Shown: positions 1-10,068 of the stretch, one piece after another
How the letters are laid out: every line of letters begins with the position of its first letter
How positions within the stretch are numbered: position 1 is the stretch's first letter
NCBI GenBank assembly: GCA_023375675.1
Contig: JALQBC010000007.1
Location: 558,001 to 622,000, forward strand
Length of the DNA stretch: 64,000 nucleotides
Source of the DNA: Cytospora piceicola
Taxonomy: Eukaryota; Ascomycota; Sordariomycetes; Diaporthales; Cytosporaceae
Direction: 5' to 3'
Made by a program: the position numbers and the translations under genes
The notes under the pieces: generated by a model
Told to the model about the DNA's origin: nothing
The model's database searches: none
What the model saw: only the letters and a program-made list of their open reading frames with translations

Positions 1-895
1 TCAACCTGGAGCTTCAAGTTGTCTGGATCTCTGACTCGCTCAAGCGGCTTAGTTTCTGAAGCCCCGTCCGTACCTGCAGGAGTCAGAGGAGGCGACTGTA
101 TCTCAATTCCTCGTGGCCCAAGTCGAGGCGATTGGTTGCTCCTCGTTGAGCTGTGCGTCTGCTGTCGGCTGGTGTCTCTGGAGGACTCTTCATGGGACTG
201 CGTCTATTCGAAGATCGTAATCAGCACCTGTTTGTTTTCCAAGATACCATACAGGGCTCCAGGAGCGCGCAGAACAGGGAAAGCCATATGCTATGGCCCT
301 TGCGAAGCTGTAACTCCTGAACAAACAGGGGTACTCGGTGGAACTCGAAGACAGGGCAAGGGGCAATCGAGGAGGGTAGTACAACATACCCTTGAGGCAG
401 GCAGTGAAAACGGTTCGAATGAGTAGTTTTTCATCCTTCGTTCCTGCAAGCTGGTCCCCTGCAAGGAATTGGATAAAGCTTTGATATCGTCGGACGTGAG
501 CTCTCCGGTGTGGTCATCTAGTGACGGCGGCGAGTTGGACAGGGTGTGTTGAGGGTCGATTTCTTGAACGGTGGAATTGAATCGGACGGCGGGACCGACG
601 TTGTTTCCTGAGCGGCTATCCCCAGCCGATTCGGGCGCATCGTTGTGAAGTACACCTGTGCAGGGTGCCGAAATTAGTTTAACGAAGGCTTAGGTGAGGG
701 TGACGCTGTCAAGCATGGCGAAGGATGCTGACGATGAGTGTTGATAACAACAGTGACATTGACATGTGGGGGTTCCTAACAAACGGGCATCCGTCGCTGC
801 CGGGAATAGAAGGAGCGAGGGGCATTCGCGTTCTGCTTACCTTCAGATAGCGAGTCTGGCGACTCGCCTTGCGCCTCCTGCGAGGACGCAGCCAT
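1..895 (-). CDS. Unidentified serine-rich protein, N-terminal part (runs off left edge)
   Basis: Three exons keep one frame on the minus strand: 895..841, 655..390 and 197..<1. The start is ATG at 895, giving MAASSQEAQGESPDSLSEG and then, across the first junction, GVLHNDAPES. The second exon contains VRFNSTVQEIDP and a Leu/Gln-rich stretch ending in YSFEPFSLPASR. The third is Ser/Pro-rich with SPPLTPAGT. The product looks disordered and acidic, with no domain I can name. SP/TP sites suggest a phosphorylated signalling or scaffold protein, which is inference only. The second intron, of 192 nt, is the least certain part, because other AG acceptors exist inside it. The C-terminus lies outside the window, so any catalytic domain would not be visible here. 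Confidence 0.6.
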
Positions 896-1511
896 ACTTC
901 TTTGTTGACAACGGACTGCAGACGCAGAGGCGATGGAGGGGAGAAAATTGGGTTGCTGGACCAACTCGGTGGTAGTGAGGCAGTAATTGGCGTTGTTGGA
1001 GTTGGCAAAGTTGATGAAGTGACGCTGGGCCGGCCGATCCAGGTCGGCTGGCTGGCTTGACTGGGACTGGAAAAGAGTGCCCCAGATGGTGGGGCAGCAG
1101 ATGGTACGAGCCTCCCACGCTATATTGGGCGGAAACTACTTGTACCTAGAGACCTTTAGCCGGCAGCAACCAATCTAATGACAGAATATGACCTCGGTTT
1201 CCTCTTCCGGGACATCCCATCGATGCGATGAGGTCAACGGGTCTGCCAGATCTTGATGTTGGGTATTCCACACGGCACAAGATCTAGATAGCGCTGGGAT
1301 GCGATGCGCGAGAGGTTCTTTCAATGTTTCAAAAGTCGATTCGTCGAGTCCACGGTATGGATTCCATCTTCGAGGGTCCTTGATTTTCTCATGTATTATC
1401 GGGGAATCCGGGCAGTGCAGTCAGTGCCTTACACACACAACTTTTATGTAGCACCGGGCCGGGAGGGAGTCATCTGCGCAGCAACCTCTACTTCTTGGTA
1501 TACTTACTAGA

Positions 1512-1529
1512 TACCTAGGTACCTAGGTA
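1512..1529. repeat. 18-bp palindrome of the TACCTAGG family
   Basis: The motif TACCTAGGTACCTAGGTA equals its own reverse complement. It is two overlapping copies of the dispersed octamer TACCTAGG. Confidence 0.9.
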
Positions 1530-2221
1530 CTCTACCCTATAACTCCTACCTGCACTAGGAAGATACATCTATCCGTTCTTACCCGTACCTATCTATCGCG
1601 TTCAATTCGCTTCCTCAAGCAACCGGGCATACATGAGTTGCCTTTGTACTCACAACTTCCCCCATAGCGTTGAGGATTACATCATTTGGCAATCAAACTT
1701 TCAAGTCTATCCCAGGAATCTGGCAACGAACCCGTGCAGTAACTCTTACATTTACTACTTAGGTACCTACGTACTTCACCAAGTTTATACGTAGCTACCT
1801 CTATAATCCGCAGACCTGGATAGGTAACATCCATGAATGAAGTCATCAAAGGAGTACCAAGGTACTTAGTAGGTCAGGGAACACGGCATAACCCGCCAAA
1901 ATTCTCCGAATCATCTTGTAGGCAGATACATACCTAGGTACCTAGCTGCAGGTCTCCAGGTCATTTAGCTGACGCTCTTTGCCCGGCACTTCGCTGTGCA
2001 CTTGACATTGAACGACGGCGCTCGAGGAAAGCACGTACAACGCTACCTAGGTGGTAGACTAGGAGACGGGGACAGCTCCGCCCCGACCAATCAAGATGTC
2101 AACGGGGGCTCTATGTAAATGCGTTTGGCGCATACTGAGCCTTGAGGTTCTCAAGGCCACTTCGAATCAATCCAGGGATTTGTTCGGTTGTAGGTACCTA
2201 GGCCACTGGTGCGTTCTAAGC

Positions 2222-2239
2222 TACCTAGGTACCTAGGTA
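2222..2239. repeat. 18-bp palindrome of the TACCTAGG family
   Basis: This is the same self-complementary motif as at 1512-1529. A degenerate copy with one changed base follows about 15 bp downstream. Confidence 0.9.
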
Positions 2240-2754
2240 CGTGATACGACATGAATACCTAGGTAACTAGGTACATGGTATGTTCCGCACGCCCTGGGCT
2301 GCCCGGGAGAGGTCGGACCCCAAACTTGTCGCATAGCTAACTTCTAGATATACATAGTAGGCGCTGCTGAATATGAGTAGCCTAAGTATTGGCCTCGGCT
2401 AACGCAAATCGGCCGATGAGACTTGGGTGAGCGCGGTCAACACTGGTTACGGTCGTCGAAGTCGTGAACGTTGTCTCCAAGACGAGTTCGCATCTTCCCG
2501 TAGTTACTCTGACTGTATAGGGGTGCGAAGCTGCTGACCACTGGCTTCCAATGCTAGGAATTGACACGTTTGCCAGAATCGGAGAGAAAGGCTTCGTCCC
2601 GTCCTGGTAGGGGACTGTGTTATGGGTATTTTGTAGATTGATGGTACTGTGTTGACATAGAGCCCTTTCTCATCAACAGCATATAGTCGCTTTTCCCATT
2701 TCCAGATATAAACCAAGCCTGAACGCCAACCAAAATGACTTTCAACTTGTCCTA

Positions 2755-3285
2755 CTATGCCACAACACTGATGCCTATCGACCTAGCCTGGTAGATGATA
2801 GATCGGCATAGTCCCTCGAGGGACAGACCGGAGAGACGCAGTTCGGACTGCTTGATCTTGGCAATTTCGTAGACGTGCTTCAAGCTGACTGTACCCGCAC
2901 TGTCGTGGCCTGGTTGTGTAGCGCCTTTCCTCTTGCCCTTCTTGCCAAGCGGTGCGTCTGCGGCGTTGAGCAGCAGCCAGGAGGTTTGTGGTGTTCGCAC
3001 GTCGAAGTGGAATGTTCGGTCTGGTCGGACGGTTACCCGGACGGGTAGGGGTGTGCCGGGGTTGATTTGTGACGTTCTCGCGTTGAACTCCTAAGCATTA
3101 CTGTCAGTATGCGTCAGGCAATCAAGAGGGTATTTATGGGGGCAAAGTCGCACCTTGCAGAAGTCCATCGACTTGATACCTTTGCTACCAAGAGCGGGAC
3201 CGACAGGTGGACTGGGACTGGCCTGTCCAGCTCCGACAATGAGCTTGACCATCTGGTCGACAGCTGCACCGCGACCCTTCGACAT
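2755..3285 (-). CDS. mrpl19: Mitochondrial large-subunit ribosomal protein uL11m
   Basis: Two exons, 3285..3154 and 3090..2755, give 155 aa. Exon 1 encodes [20 protein letters not shown] and [12 protein letters not shown], the uL11 N-terminal RNA-binding signature. Exon 2 continues [20 protein letters not shown]. The C-terminal part ends in ARSIGISVV, the conserved uL11 tail. The role is assembly of the GTPase-associated centre of the mitoribosome, and length and sequence match yeast Mrpl19. The start was set at the MSKGRG methionine; an in-frame ATG nine codons upstream, at 3312, is possible. The gene is divergent from SVF1 across about 470 bp. No separate presequence is visible, as in other members of the family. 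Confidence 0.9.
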
Positions 3286-3312
3286 CTTTGCTTGATTGCG
3301 TTCTACTCGCAC

Positions 3313-3754
3313 GCGGCAATGAATGTGAGTTCAAAAAGTCCCGGGGCAAGGCAAGGCTGAAGCTGGTGGATCAAGTTGCGATCGGGCGACTGCAAATTTC
3401 AAGGCGGCTGCACATTTGTATTGATCGACCAGGGGCGCGAGCTCTTGCACCGGGGCCCTTTGGGACCCACAAACGTGGCCAGGCGTGCCTGCCGAGCCTC
3501 CCGGACTGATGTCACTGGACAGGAGCTGCTGAAGCTTAATGCTAGTGACATAGAGTGACATGGACCCCTCCAGTGATTTTCATACGACTCTCACATGATT
3601 CCCCTCAACGTCTACTTGTTTACAAGCGGTGTGGTCCTTTGAATCAAGCCTTCTTCTCAACATACTCCTCCGACATATCGCCCGATAACACTCGCCTTAA
3701 AACCTACCCTTTAGTCGGATATACCCCACAATACCATATTCCAACCCGGTCAAA
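3313..3754. promoter_or_regulatory. Shared divergent upstream region, uL11m / SVF1
   Basis: About 440 bp lie between the two outward-facing starts. It must hold both promoters and 5' UTRs. I see no strong TATA box or other clear motif. Confidence 0.45.
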
Positions 3755-5081
3755 ATGTTCAAATGGGCCCAGAAGCAGTAAGCACCTTTTAGGCATTTGA
3801 TAGCAGGCTACCTAGGTACCCAAAAGACTAACATGTTATCTCGTCAGGCTGGCCGACGTGGCCGGCACGAAAGAGCCCATCTATGGGCCTGAAGCGATCC
3901 GCTCCGTCGCCGAGCAGGCAGAGACGACACCCTACACCGAGCTGAAGAGAGACGACATGAAATGGGTCGCAATGAACACCACGAGCGTCGAGACGCAGAG
4001 CTTCTACTTCATGTCGGACAGCGGACATCTTGCACTTGCCCAGGTCATCTATAGTAACGTGGCGTAAGACACTACCCTGAGATGCTGTCTCCTGAGCAGG
4101 GCCCCTGCTGATATTATGGTAGCGGCATACGCACAACGAGCCAGTTCAACGTCAAGATCTTCTATCCGGACGAGAAGAAGGACTTCCTATGGTGCTCTAA
4201 CCAGCTCAAGGATGTCGAATTTAGCGAGGACAAGTGCAACTTCTACGCTCAGGACTGCGCTGTTGAGCTGTCTGCTGATGGCACAACCTACACCATCAAG
4301 TCCATGACCGACTCGAATGCCGTTGTCAACCTGACTATTAAGCAGACGGCCCCTGGCTTCGTGTGCGGAAAGGATGGCAAGACACTGTTCGGAACAGACC
4401 TGAACAACCCGTGGGGAAGCATGCGCCATGCTTTCTGGCCACGATGCGCCGCCGAGGGTAGCATCATGACCAAGGAAGGGCCCGTCGACTTCAAGGGCAA
4501 GGCCTTGTTCGTCCACGCGCTGCAGGGCATGAAGCCTCACCACGCGGCTGCCAGGTGGAACTACGCGGACTTCCAGGGACCTACCTACTCCGCTGTATTG
4601 ATGGACTATACCACCCCTCCGTCGTATGGCTCGACAGTTGTGAATGTGGGCGGCATCGCCAAGGACGGCGAGATCATCACTGCGAGCTGCACGAACAAGG
4701 CCACCCACACAAGGATCAAGCAGGATGACCTGAGCTCATGGCCCGAACCGGAGGCGGCCAAGTTCGAGTGGAGTGGAAAGACCAAAGATGGCCAAACCTT
4801 GGAGGCGGTGTTGGAGACCGACTTCGAGGAGCGCCTCGACAGAATCGATGTCATGGCCGAAGTCCCAGGGTTTGTGAAGCAGATAGTGGCCGGTGCTGCT
4901 GGCACGAAGCCGTACATCTACCAGGTAAGTTGCGCTCCTTGCACTCTGTTTCAATCTCGCTAATAGTCCTGTGCAGTACATGCCGAGGAAGAACAAGGTC
5001 ACCTTGAGGATCAAGATCGGGGATACAGAAGTGGTGGAAGAGGGTGTCCTGCTTAGCGAAGCCACCTTCATTTCGGAGTAG
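3755..5081 (+). CDS. svf1: Survival factor 1 (Svf1 family)
   Basis: Four exons, 3755..3777, 3848..4063, 4123..4924 and 4977..5081, form one frame. The N-terminus [20 protein letters not shown], followed by the YGPEAI segment, is characteristic of the Svf1 family. Later conserved parts include [25 protein letters not shown] and [11 protein letters not shown]. The family adopts two lipocalin-like beta-barrels. Yeast Svf1 is a Golgi/ER peripheral protein that moves ceramides and supports survival under oxidative and cold stress. Exon 1 encodes a short amphipathic start, consistent with membrane attachment. Intron 1 carries a TACCTAGG repeat copy. Assignment to the family is firm; details of function are inferred from yeast. 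Confidence 0.92.
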
Positions 5082-5673
5082 ACGACCAAGTTTGTTTTCG
5101 AAACGATCCCAGACATAGACGGGCATTGGATAACATGGAGTCTGTAATGTACCTGGGAGATGCATCCTGGCGTTCAGGGGGACGAGTATGCTAGAGATTC
5201 TGCCATGGTCTTGCGTTTTGTAATTATTGGCAGAATACGACGCCGTTGTAATGAGAAAGAGGGGCTTGATAATATTAGGGCACAGATGCCTTTTGACTCT
5301 CCCACCTTCATATCGTATATCTCTTACGTACCTGAGTGAGTATATTACACTTCGCTAGGTGCCTGGTACCTATTGAAGTACCTAGGCCACCTTGCAGATT
5401 AATACTACCACAGTACCTAGGTAGGTGGTTCCTTCCCGTTTCTTCCTAAAAGCAGGGGAGGAGGGGGAGGAGGGGCACGCGCTTCATGTACTTTCTTATC
5501 TTATCGCACCGCTCGACCTGGAGTCGGGCCCCACCAGCACCAGTAGTACCACATGCAGCACCATTGACCCTAGCCCCCTCCAATTGATCCATTGCTATCG
5601 CCACACGATTCACCACCACTCTACTACCGTGGTGTTGACTACGAAAATCAGATTTCAACGGTCGTCGTCAAAA
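5082..5673. other. Intergenic region upstream of the H4 variant gene
   Basis: It contains TACCTAGG-like copies around 5355-5430 and a purine-rich run near 5450-5475. No coding signal was seen. The last 200 bp before the ATG at 5674 are CA/CT-rich, as is common for fungal promoters and 5' UTRs. Confidence 0.5.
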
Positions 5674-6586
5674 ATGCCTCCCATGGTTCCGCAGAGGGGA
5701 GGCCCCAGTGGCCTGAGGCGCCCTGGAATGGTCTCGGGCAAGACCATTTTCGGCGCTGGCAAGACGGGCGGCAAGCGTCACCGGTACGTTCACGCTCACA
5801 GACCCTCGAAAAGGACCCATGGATCACACCAGACCACCTTTTTGCCTATAACCCTTGTGAGACCCGGTAGGAGGGTAGGTTGTATACTAACTCATCCAAT
5901 AGGAAGATCATCAAGGACAACATTCGTGGAATCAGTATGTTTCTGGGTGGTGTTTCTAGTCTGCCTTTTCCTGGACGAGATTTCACTAACGTGCCTTGTT
6001 TCGCTTGTGTGCAGCTCGTCCTGACATTCGGTATGTAAACAATTGATTATCCATCACCGGGACAACACACTCCACTCCAAAGGACTCGGTGCCGAACGGC
6101 AGCATGCAAGTCGGTGTCGAGTCCTTCACTTCAAATTACGGTGTGCATATGCTAACTGAAGTCTTGTCTACAGTCGTCTGGCTCGTCGTGGTGGTGTCAA
6201 GCGGATCTCAGCCTCGATCTATAACGACGTTCGGGCTGCCCTGAAGGACAGACTCACCATAGTAAGCAGCTTGTGGTTTCTCTCAAACGTTTGAATTGAA
6301 CGTTTGTTTGTCCAAGAATGCACTGACGGTTATAAGATCCTGCGTGACTGTGTCACTTACTGCGAGTATCGTCAGGCCAAGACAATCACTGTCTATGATG
6401 TGAGTCTGCTGTCTGCACACCCTTTTCCAAATCTCAGGTCCACGAGGCTGATTGAACTGGGGCGAAAAGGTAATCCATGCCCTGAAGCGCATCGGCCGTC
6501 CCGTCTACGGTTTCGACCCCGAGACGTACCAGCATCAAAAGGACACGCAGAAGACCAGAGTCACCGCGGGTCACAATCACGCCTGA
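5674..6586 (+). CDS. hH4v: Divergent histone H4 variant (H4v type)
   Basis: Six exons, 5674..5783, 5903..5934, 6015..6030, 6174..6261, 6337..6399 and 6470..6586, sum to 426 nt (141 aa). Residues 32-63 read GGKRHRKIIKDNIRGITRPD then IRRLARRGGVKR, unmistakably H4. The rest of the fold (YNDVRAALKDRL, LRDCVTYCEYRQAKTITVYD, ALKRIGRPVYGF) is strongly changed. The N-tail lacks the canonical GRGKGGKGLGKGG acetylation pattern. It is about 16 residues longer and Pro/Gly-rich, and keeps only the basic GGKRHRK patch. A 23-residue tail follows the GF where canonical H4 ends two residues later. Cys87 and Cys91 are unusual for H4. Neurospora crassa has a described divergent gene, hH4v, and this is probably its orthologue. 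Exon 3 is only 16 nt. Chromatin role unknown. Confidence 0.88.
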
Positions 6587-7178
6587 GAGCTACACCACAG
6601 TCTCGGGCATTTGTTCCCTCGTTTTCCCTAGCGGCGGATGTACATTTCTTCTCCCCTCCAGTGAGCACCCGTTGCACACTGGTATGTCTATACGTTGCGA
6701 TACCAAACATGGTCTCTGTCCAGGTTGTTTTTTCAGGAGGTTTGTCGGCGTTAAGGAAGGTTAAGGGCTGGTCAAGGCTGTCAGGTTCCCCGTGGTATGG
6801 TGTATCAGGCTTTGTTTAAGACGTCGAGGCTTCCTGTTTTCACTTCAAAGGGCCTGGATGAGAAAGGAATGTCTCCATAAGGCTTTCATTCTTGTCTACA
6901 GGGTTTGGATGAGAAGCTCCGGGAACAGTCGAAACTGTGTTAGGCCTGTGTGGAGTACCAATAATCAAATCTGTTTGAAACGATGGAAGAATTGATACGG
7001 CTGTGAATGAGGGTGATCACTTCATAATCAAGGTGACCACACCCTTGCAGAGAGGATATGCCCTCGAAGGAGGACTTCAGCAAGGAAGTGGGAAGTGGGG
7101 CTTTTTGGTGCGAGTCGCCATGATGGCTCCGTAATGATTGGTACTGATTCTTAATTTCTGCGGCATCTATTCTTGGTT
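6587..7178. other. Convergent intergenic region, H4 variant / TYW1
   Basis: This holds the 3' flanks of two converging genes. T-rich stretches probably belong to 3' UTRs. No coding signal was seen. Confidence 0.5.
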
Positions 7179-9586
7179 TCATCTTTCGATGGGCCTGCCC
7201 TTCCTATCGACCCTCTGGTCTCTCGGATCAAACCCACCATTCCCCCAGGTGGCCCACTCCGGCGTCTCCTCGCCCATGTAATCCTCAGGCGTGAAATCGC
7301 CGTCCGGGCCCCTCTCCTCGAGGAGGTCAAAGTACCGCTCGTAGTCGATCAGTGTCCTCCACTTGCCATTCACCTTGAAGCGCTCGCTGCCCATCAGGAT
7401 ACAACAACTGTGAGCATGCTCCGCGGCAATCCCATAGTTCAGGCCGCGGCGTTCCAGTTCACGGTTGAGGGCCGTGACAAACGCGCAGACCTCCTCGTAG
7501 AAGGGCACGTTGGCCATGGTCAGACCGGCGCTGGACGACGTCGACGTGCCGCAGTACGTCACGCCCTTGACCTCCACGAAGCACGGGAGGGCCTTCTCCA
7601 CGAGGTCTGCGTATCCTACGGCCTCCTCGTCGATGTTGAACCCCTTGACCAGCGTCAGCCTGAAGACCGTTCGTTGCTTGAACCTCTTCTCGCGCAGGAT
7701 TTCCAGACATCGCTGGAAACGCTCCCAGAAGTCTCTGTGCAGCGGCCTGTCGATCTTCCGCAGGGACTCCTTGTCGGACGCGTCGATCGACACGTATAGC
7801 TGGGTTACGTGGTTCAAGGCAGCCAGTTGATCGGGGTGCTGAGCGTTGCACACCAGGAAGCTGCTGATTCGCTCCTTGTGCAACATCCCGAGAAACTCGT
7901 TGATGTGGGGATAGAAGATGGGCTCTCCGACCAGACTCAAGGCGCAATGCCTTATCCTCATCGCCTCTGCGAAGCGCTCTGCCCTGACACCAGGTACTCC
8001 GCGCATCATCTTGATCTTCTTGTAGTGGTTCTCCTTGACTCCGCTGAAAATCAAATCCGGAGGGTCGACTACCCATCTCCAGTTCGTGCCGACGGGGTTC
8101 GTCCCGTGTCGCCAACAGAAGACGCACTTGTTGGAGCATGATAATGACGGCGTCGTCTCCATGCACTGGTGAGAGTGGATGCCGTAGAAGGAGTATTTAT
8201 AACAAGAGCCTCGTCCGCGCAGGGCGGATTTCGTCCATCGACAGATCTTGACGCCGGAATGCGAGCCTACGATGGAGTAGCCCTGCTTTGTAAGAGAATT
8301 GTAGGTAGGCGAGTTCTTCGGCACCATCTCCTTGACCGTCTGGGCAGGCTGTTTCTTCTTGCAGGTTGTGGTGAAATCGACGGCCAATGGGGCAGCTGGT
8401 CTGGCATTGCCGTCGTCCTTGGAGTTTTGCAGAACCCGGCCGAGATCCTCCAAGTCATCCAGTGTCCCGGAGCTCTTGGTCTTGGATGACTTGGGCTGGG
8501 AGTCGTCTTCGAACACGACTTCTCCATCATCGTCATCAACGTCGGCCTCATCATCGCTCTCAACAGCGTCTCCTGACCCGGCAACACCTTCGCCCAGCGT
8601 TCCGTCGCGAGCCAGTTGTCCGAGCACATCAAGGAGTCCGTTTGTCCACTCGCCGAGCCTCTCTGTTCCATCACGCTTGGGGTCGCCAATACCGAGGGGA
8701 TAGGCGCGTTTGCGACCTGTCAGCTTAGCCATCCACTTGTCCAGCTCTTTGGCCTGGAAACAGTAGCCTGACTCCTCTGTTGGCCAACCTTCTCTGTCTC
8801 CGAAGCCGAACACAGAGTAGCCAAGAATCGGTGCCAGCGGTGCGGTATCAATCCTGAAATCATGATGGGTCTCCTTCAGATGCTCCAGGAAGGTATCGTT
8901 GGTCGAGTCGATATTGTAGCTTGGAAGCAAGAAGAGGTAGAATATTTCGGTCCTAACATCATCCTGTACTTCCAGCTTCGGGGGCGTAATGAAGTACTCA
9001 TCCAGATCCAACTCGGCCAAGTCAAGCACCTCCGGAGCTGAGAAGGCACAGGTCGAACTTGTAGTCACACTTTCTAAAAGCCCGGCCAGCGTCTTCACAA
9101 ACTCCTTCACAATCTTCTCGGTGTTTCCGGTGAGAGAGGTGTAGAAGATGATGGTTTTGATCTGCCTCCTGCCAGGCTGGAGTTCTGTGACTTTCCGTTT
9201 GGTCAAGTCTCCCTTGATCCTTCGCGGACCATTGGACTTTATGCTCGTAGTCACTTCGACCTTCTCTTCGAGCTTTTCTTCGACCTTTACTTGGAGCCTC
9301 TCCTCGACCTTGGCGATCTTGTCCTTTGTATCGTATAGCTTCGGAATCACGTGAAGTGGCTCAGTGCTCTCTGTAAAGTGCAAGTATCCTCGCACCAGGA
9401 GCAGAACCGCGAAGGCTAGCAAGATGAAGGGAGTTCGATTCGCATGCCAATATTCGACAAAGGCTGAATAGAAAAGCGTGAGCTAGAGTCTACATCAAGA
9501 TTATGTCCACGGGCAATCAACTCACAATCGGACAACTGCGCCAGCCAAGGGCTAACCCCAAGAAATTCGAACTCCATACCGCTCAT
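7179..9586 (-). CDS. tyw1: tRNA 4-demethylwyosine synthase TYW1
   Basis: Two exons, 9586..9526 and 9463..7179, give 781 aa. The short first exon encodes MSGMEFEFLGVSPWLAQLSD. Exon 2 opens with a hydrophobic helix (residues about 30-46, ILLAFAVLLLVRGYL), which fits an ER-membrane anchor. A coiled Lys/Glu-rich linker follows. The flavodoxin-like FMN domain starts near residue 124 (IIFYTSLTGNTEKIVKEF). An acidic linker around 320-345 leads to the radical-SAM domain with CSNKCVFC at about 463-470, the CxxxCxxC [4Fe-4S] ligands. The enzyme joins pyruvate carbons to N1-methylguanosine-37 of tRNA-Phe, making 4-demethylwyosine. The C-terminal HSCCILMGSERF segment is also typical. It shares its upstream region with the divergent SNF2 gene. 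Confidence 0.93.
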
Positions 9587-10068
9587 CGCCGTGAAGTTGC
9601 GGGACGGAAAAAAGGGCAAAGTCGAGGTCGAAAATTCTCTGTCGCAAAGTATAACAAGTGACCCCCGCGAACGCTTGTCAATGTGGATTCAAATCCGGAT
9701 CACAGGATTGGAGGGGCCTATCCGGGGAACTTTAGCGTACAAGGGCCCTGAACGTTTATCCCACTGTACCAGGGTCAGGTACTTTGAGGGTCCTTGCACG
9801 TGTTGACGCGACTGCCACTTCCCGGGAGTTTTGTGACCCTTCTCTTCATCTGTTGCACGACATAATTTGTCCAAGCAAACATACTCTAGTTTTTCATTTT
9901 CGACTTCGAATTAGCCAATCATCATTCTTTGGTTAACGTGAGCTCCGAGGATCTGAACTTCTTATATACACTGAGACTGCGTCTAATCATCAAGCCGTGT
10001 GCAATATACATATCACCAAGTCCAAGTACGCGTCCGCGTCTCATCGTAACAGTTCGACGAAAGCCACA
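9587..10068. promoter_or_regulatory. Shared divergent upstream region, TYW1 / SNF2-HIRAN-RING
   Basis: The 482 bp separate two divergent starts. A TATATA element lies near 9964, about 100 bp before the plus-strand ATG. Its use is not shown. Confidence 0.45.

Larger units (their letters stand above)
896..2754. other. Intergenic region rich in TACCTAGG palindromes
   Basis: No ORF here shows protein-like composition or a recognisable family. The stretch holds at least seven copies of the octamer TACCTAGG or close variants. Two are perfect 18-bp palindromes, at 1512-1529 and 2222-2239. It probably includes the upstream region of the left-edge gene and the 3' flank of the mitochondrial ribosomal protein gene. 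Confidence 0.6.
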
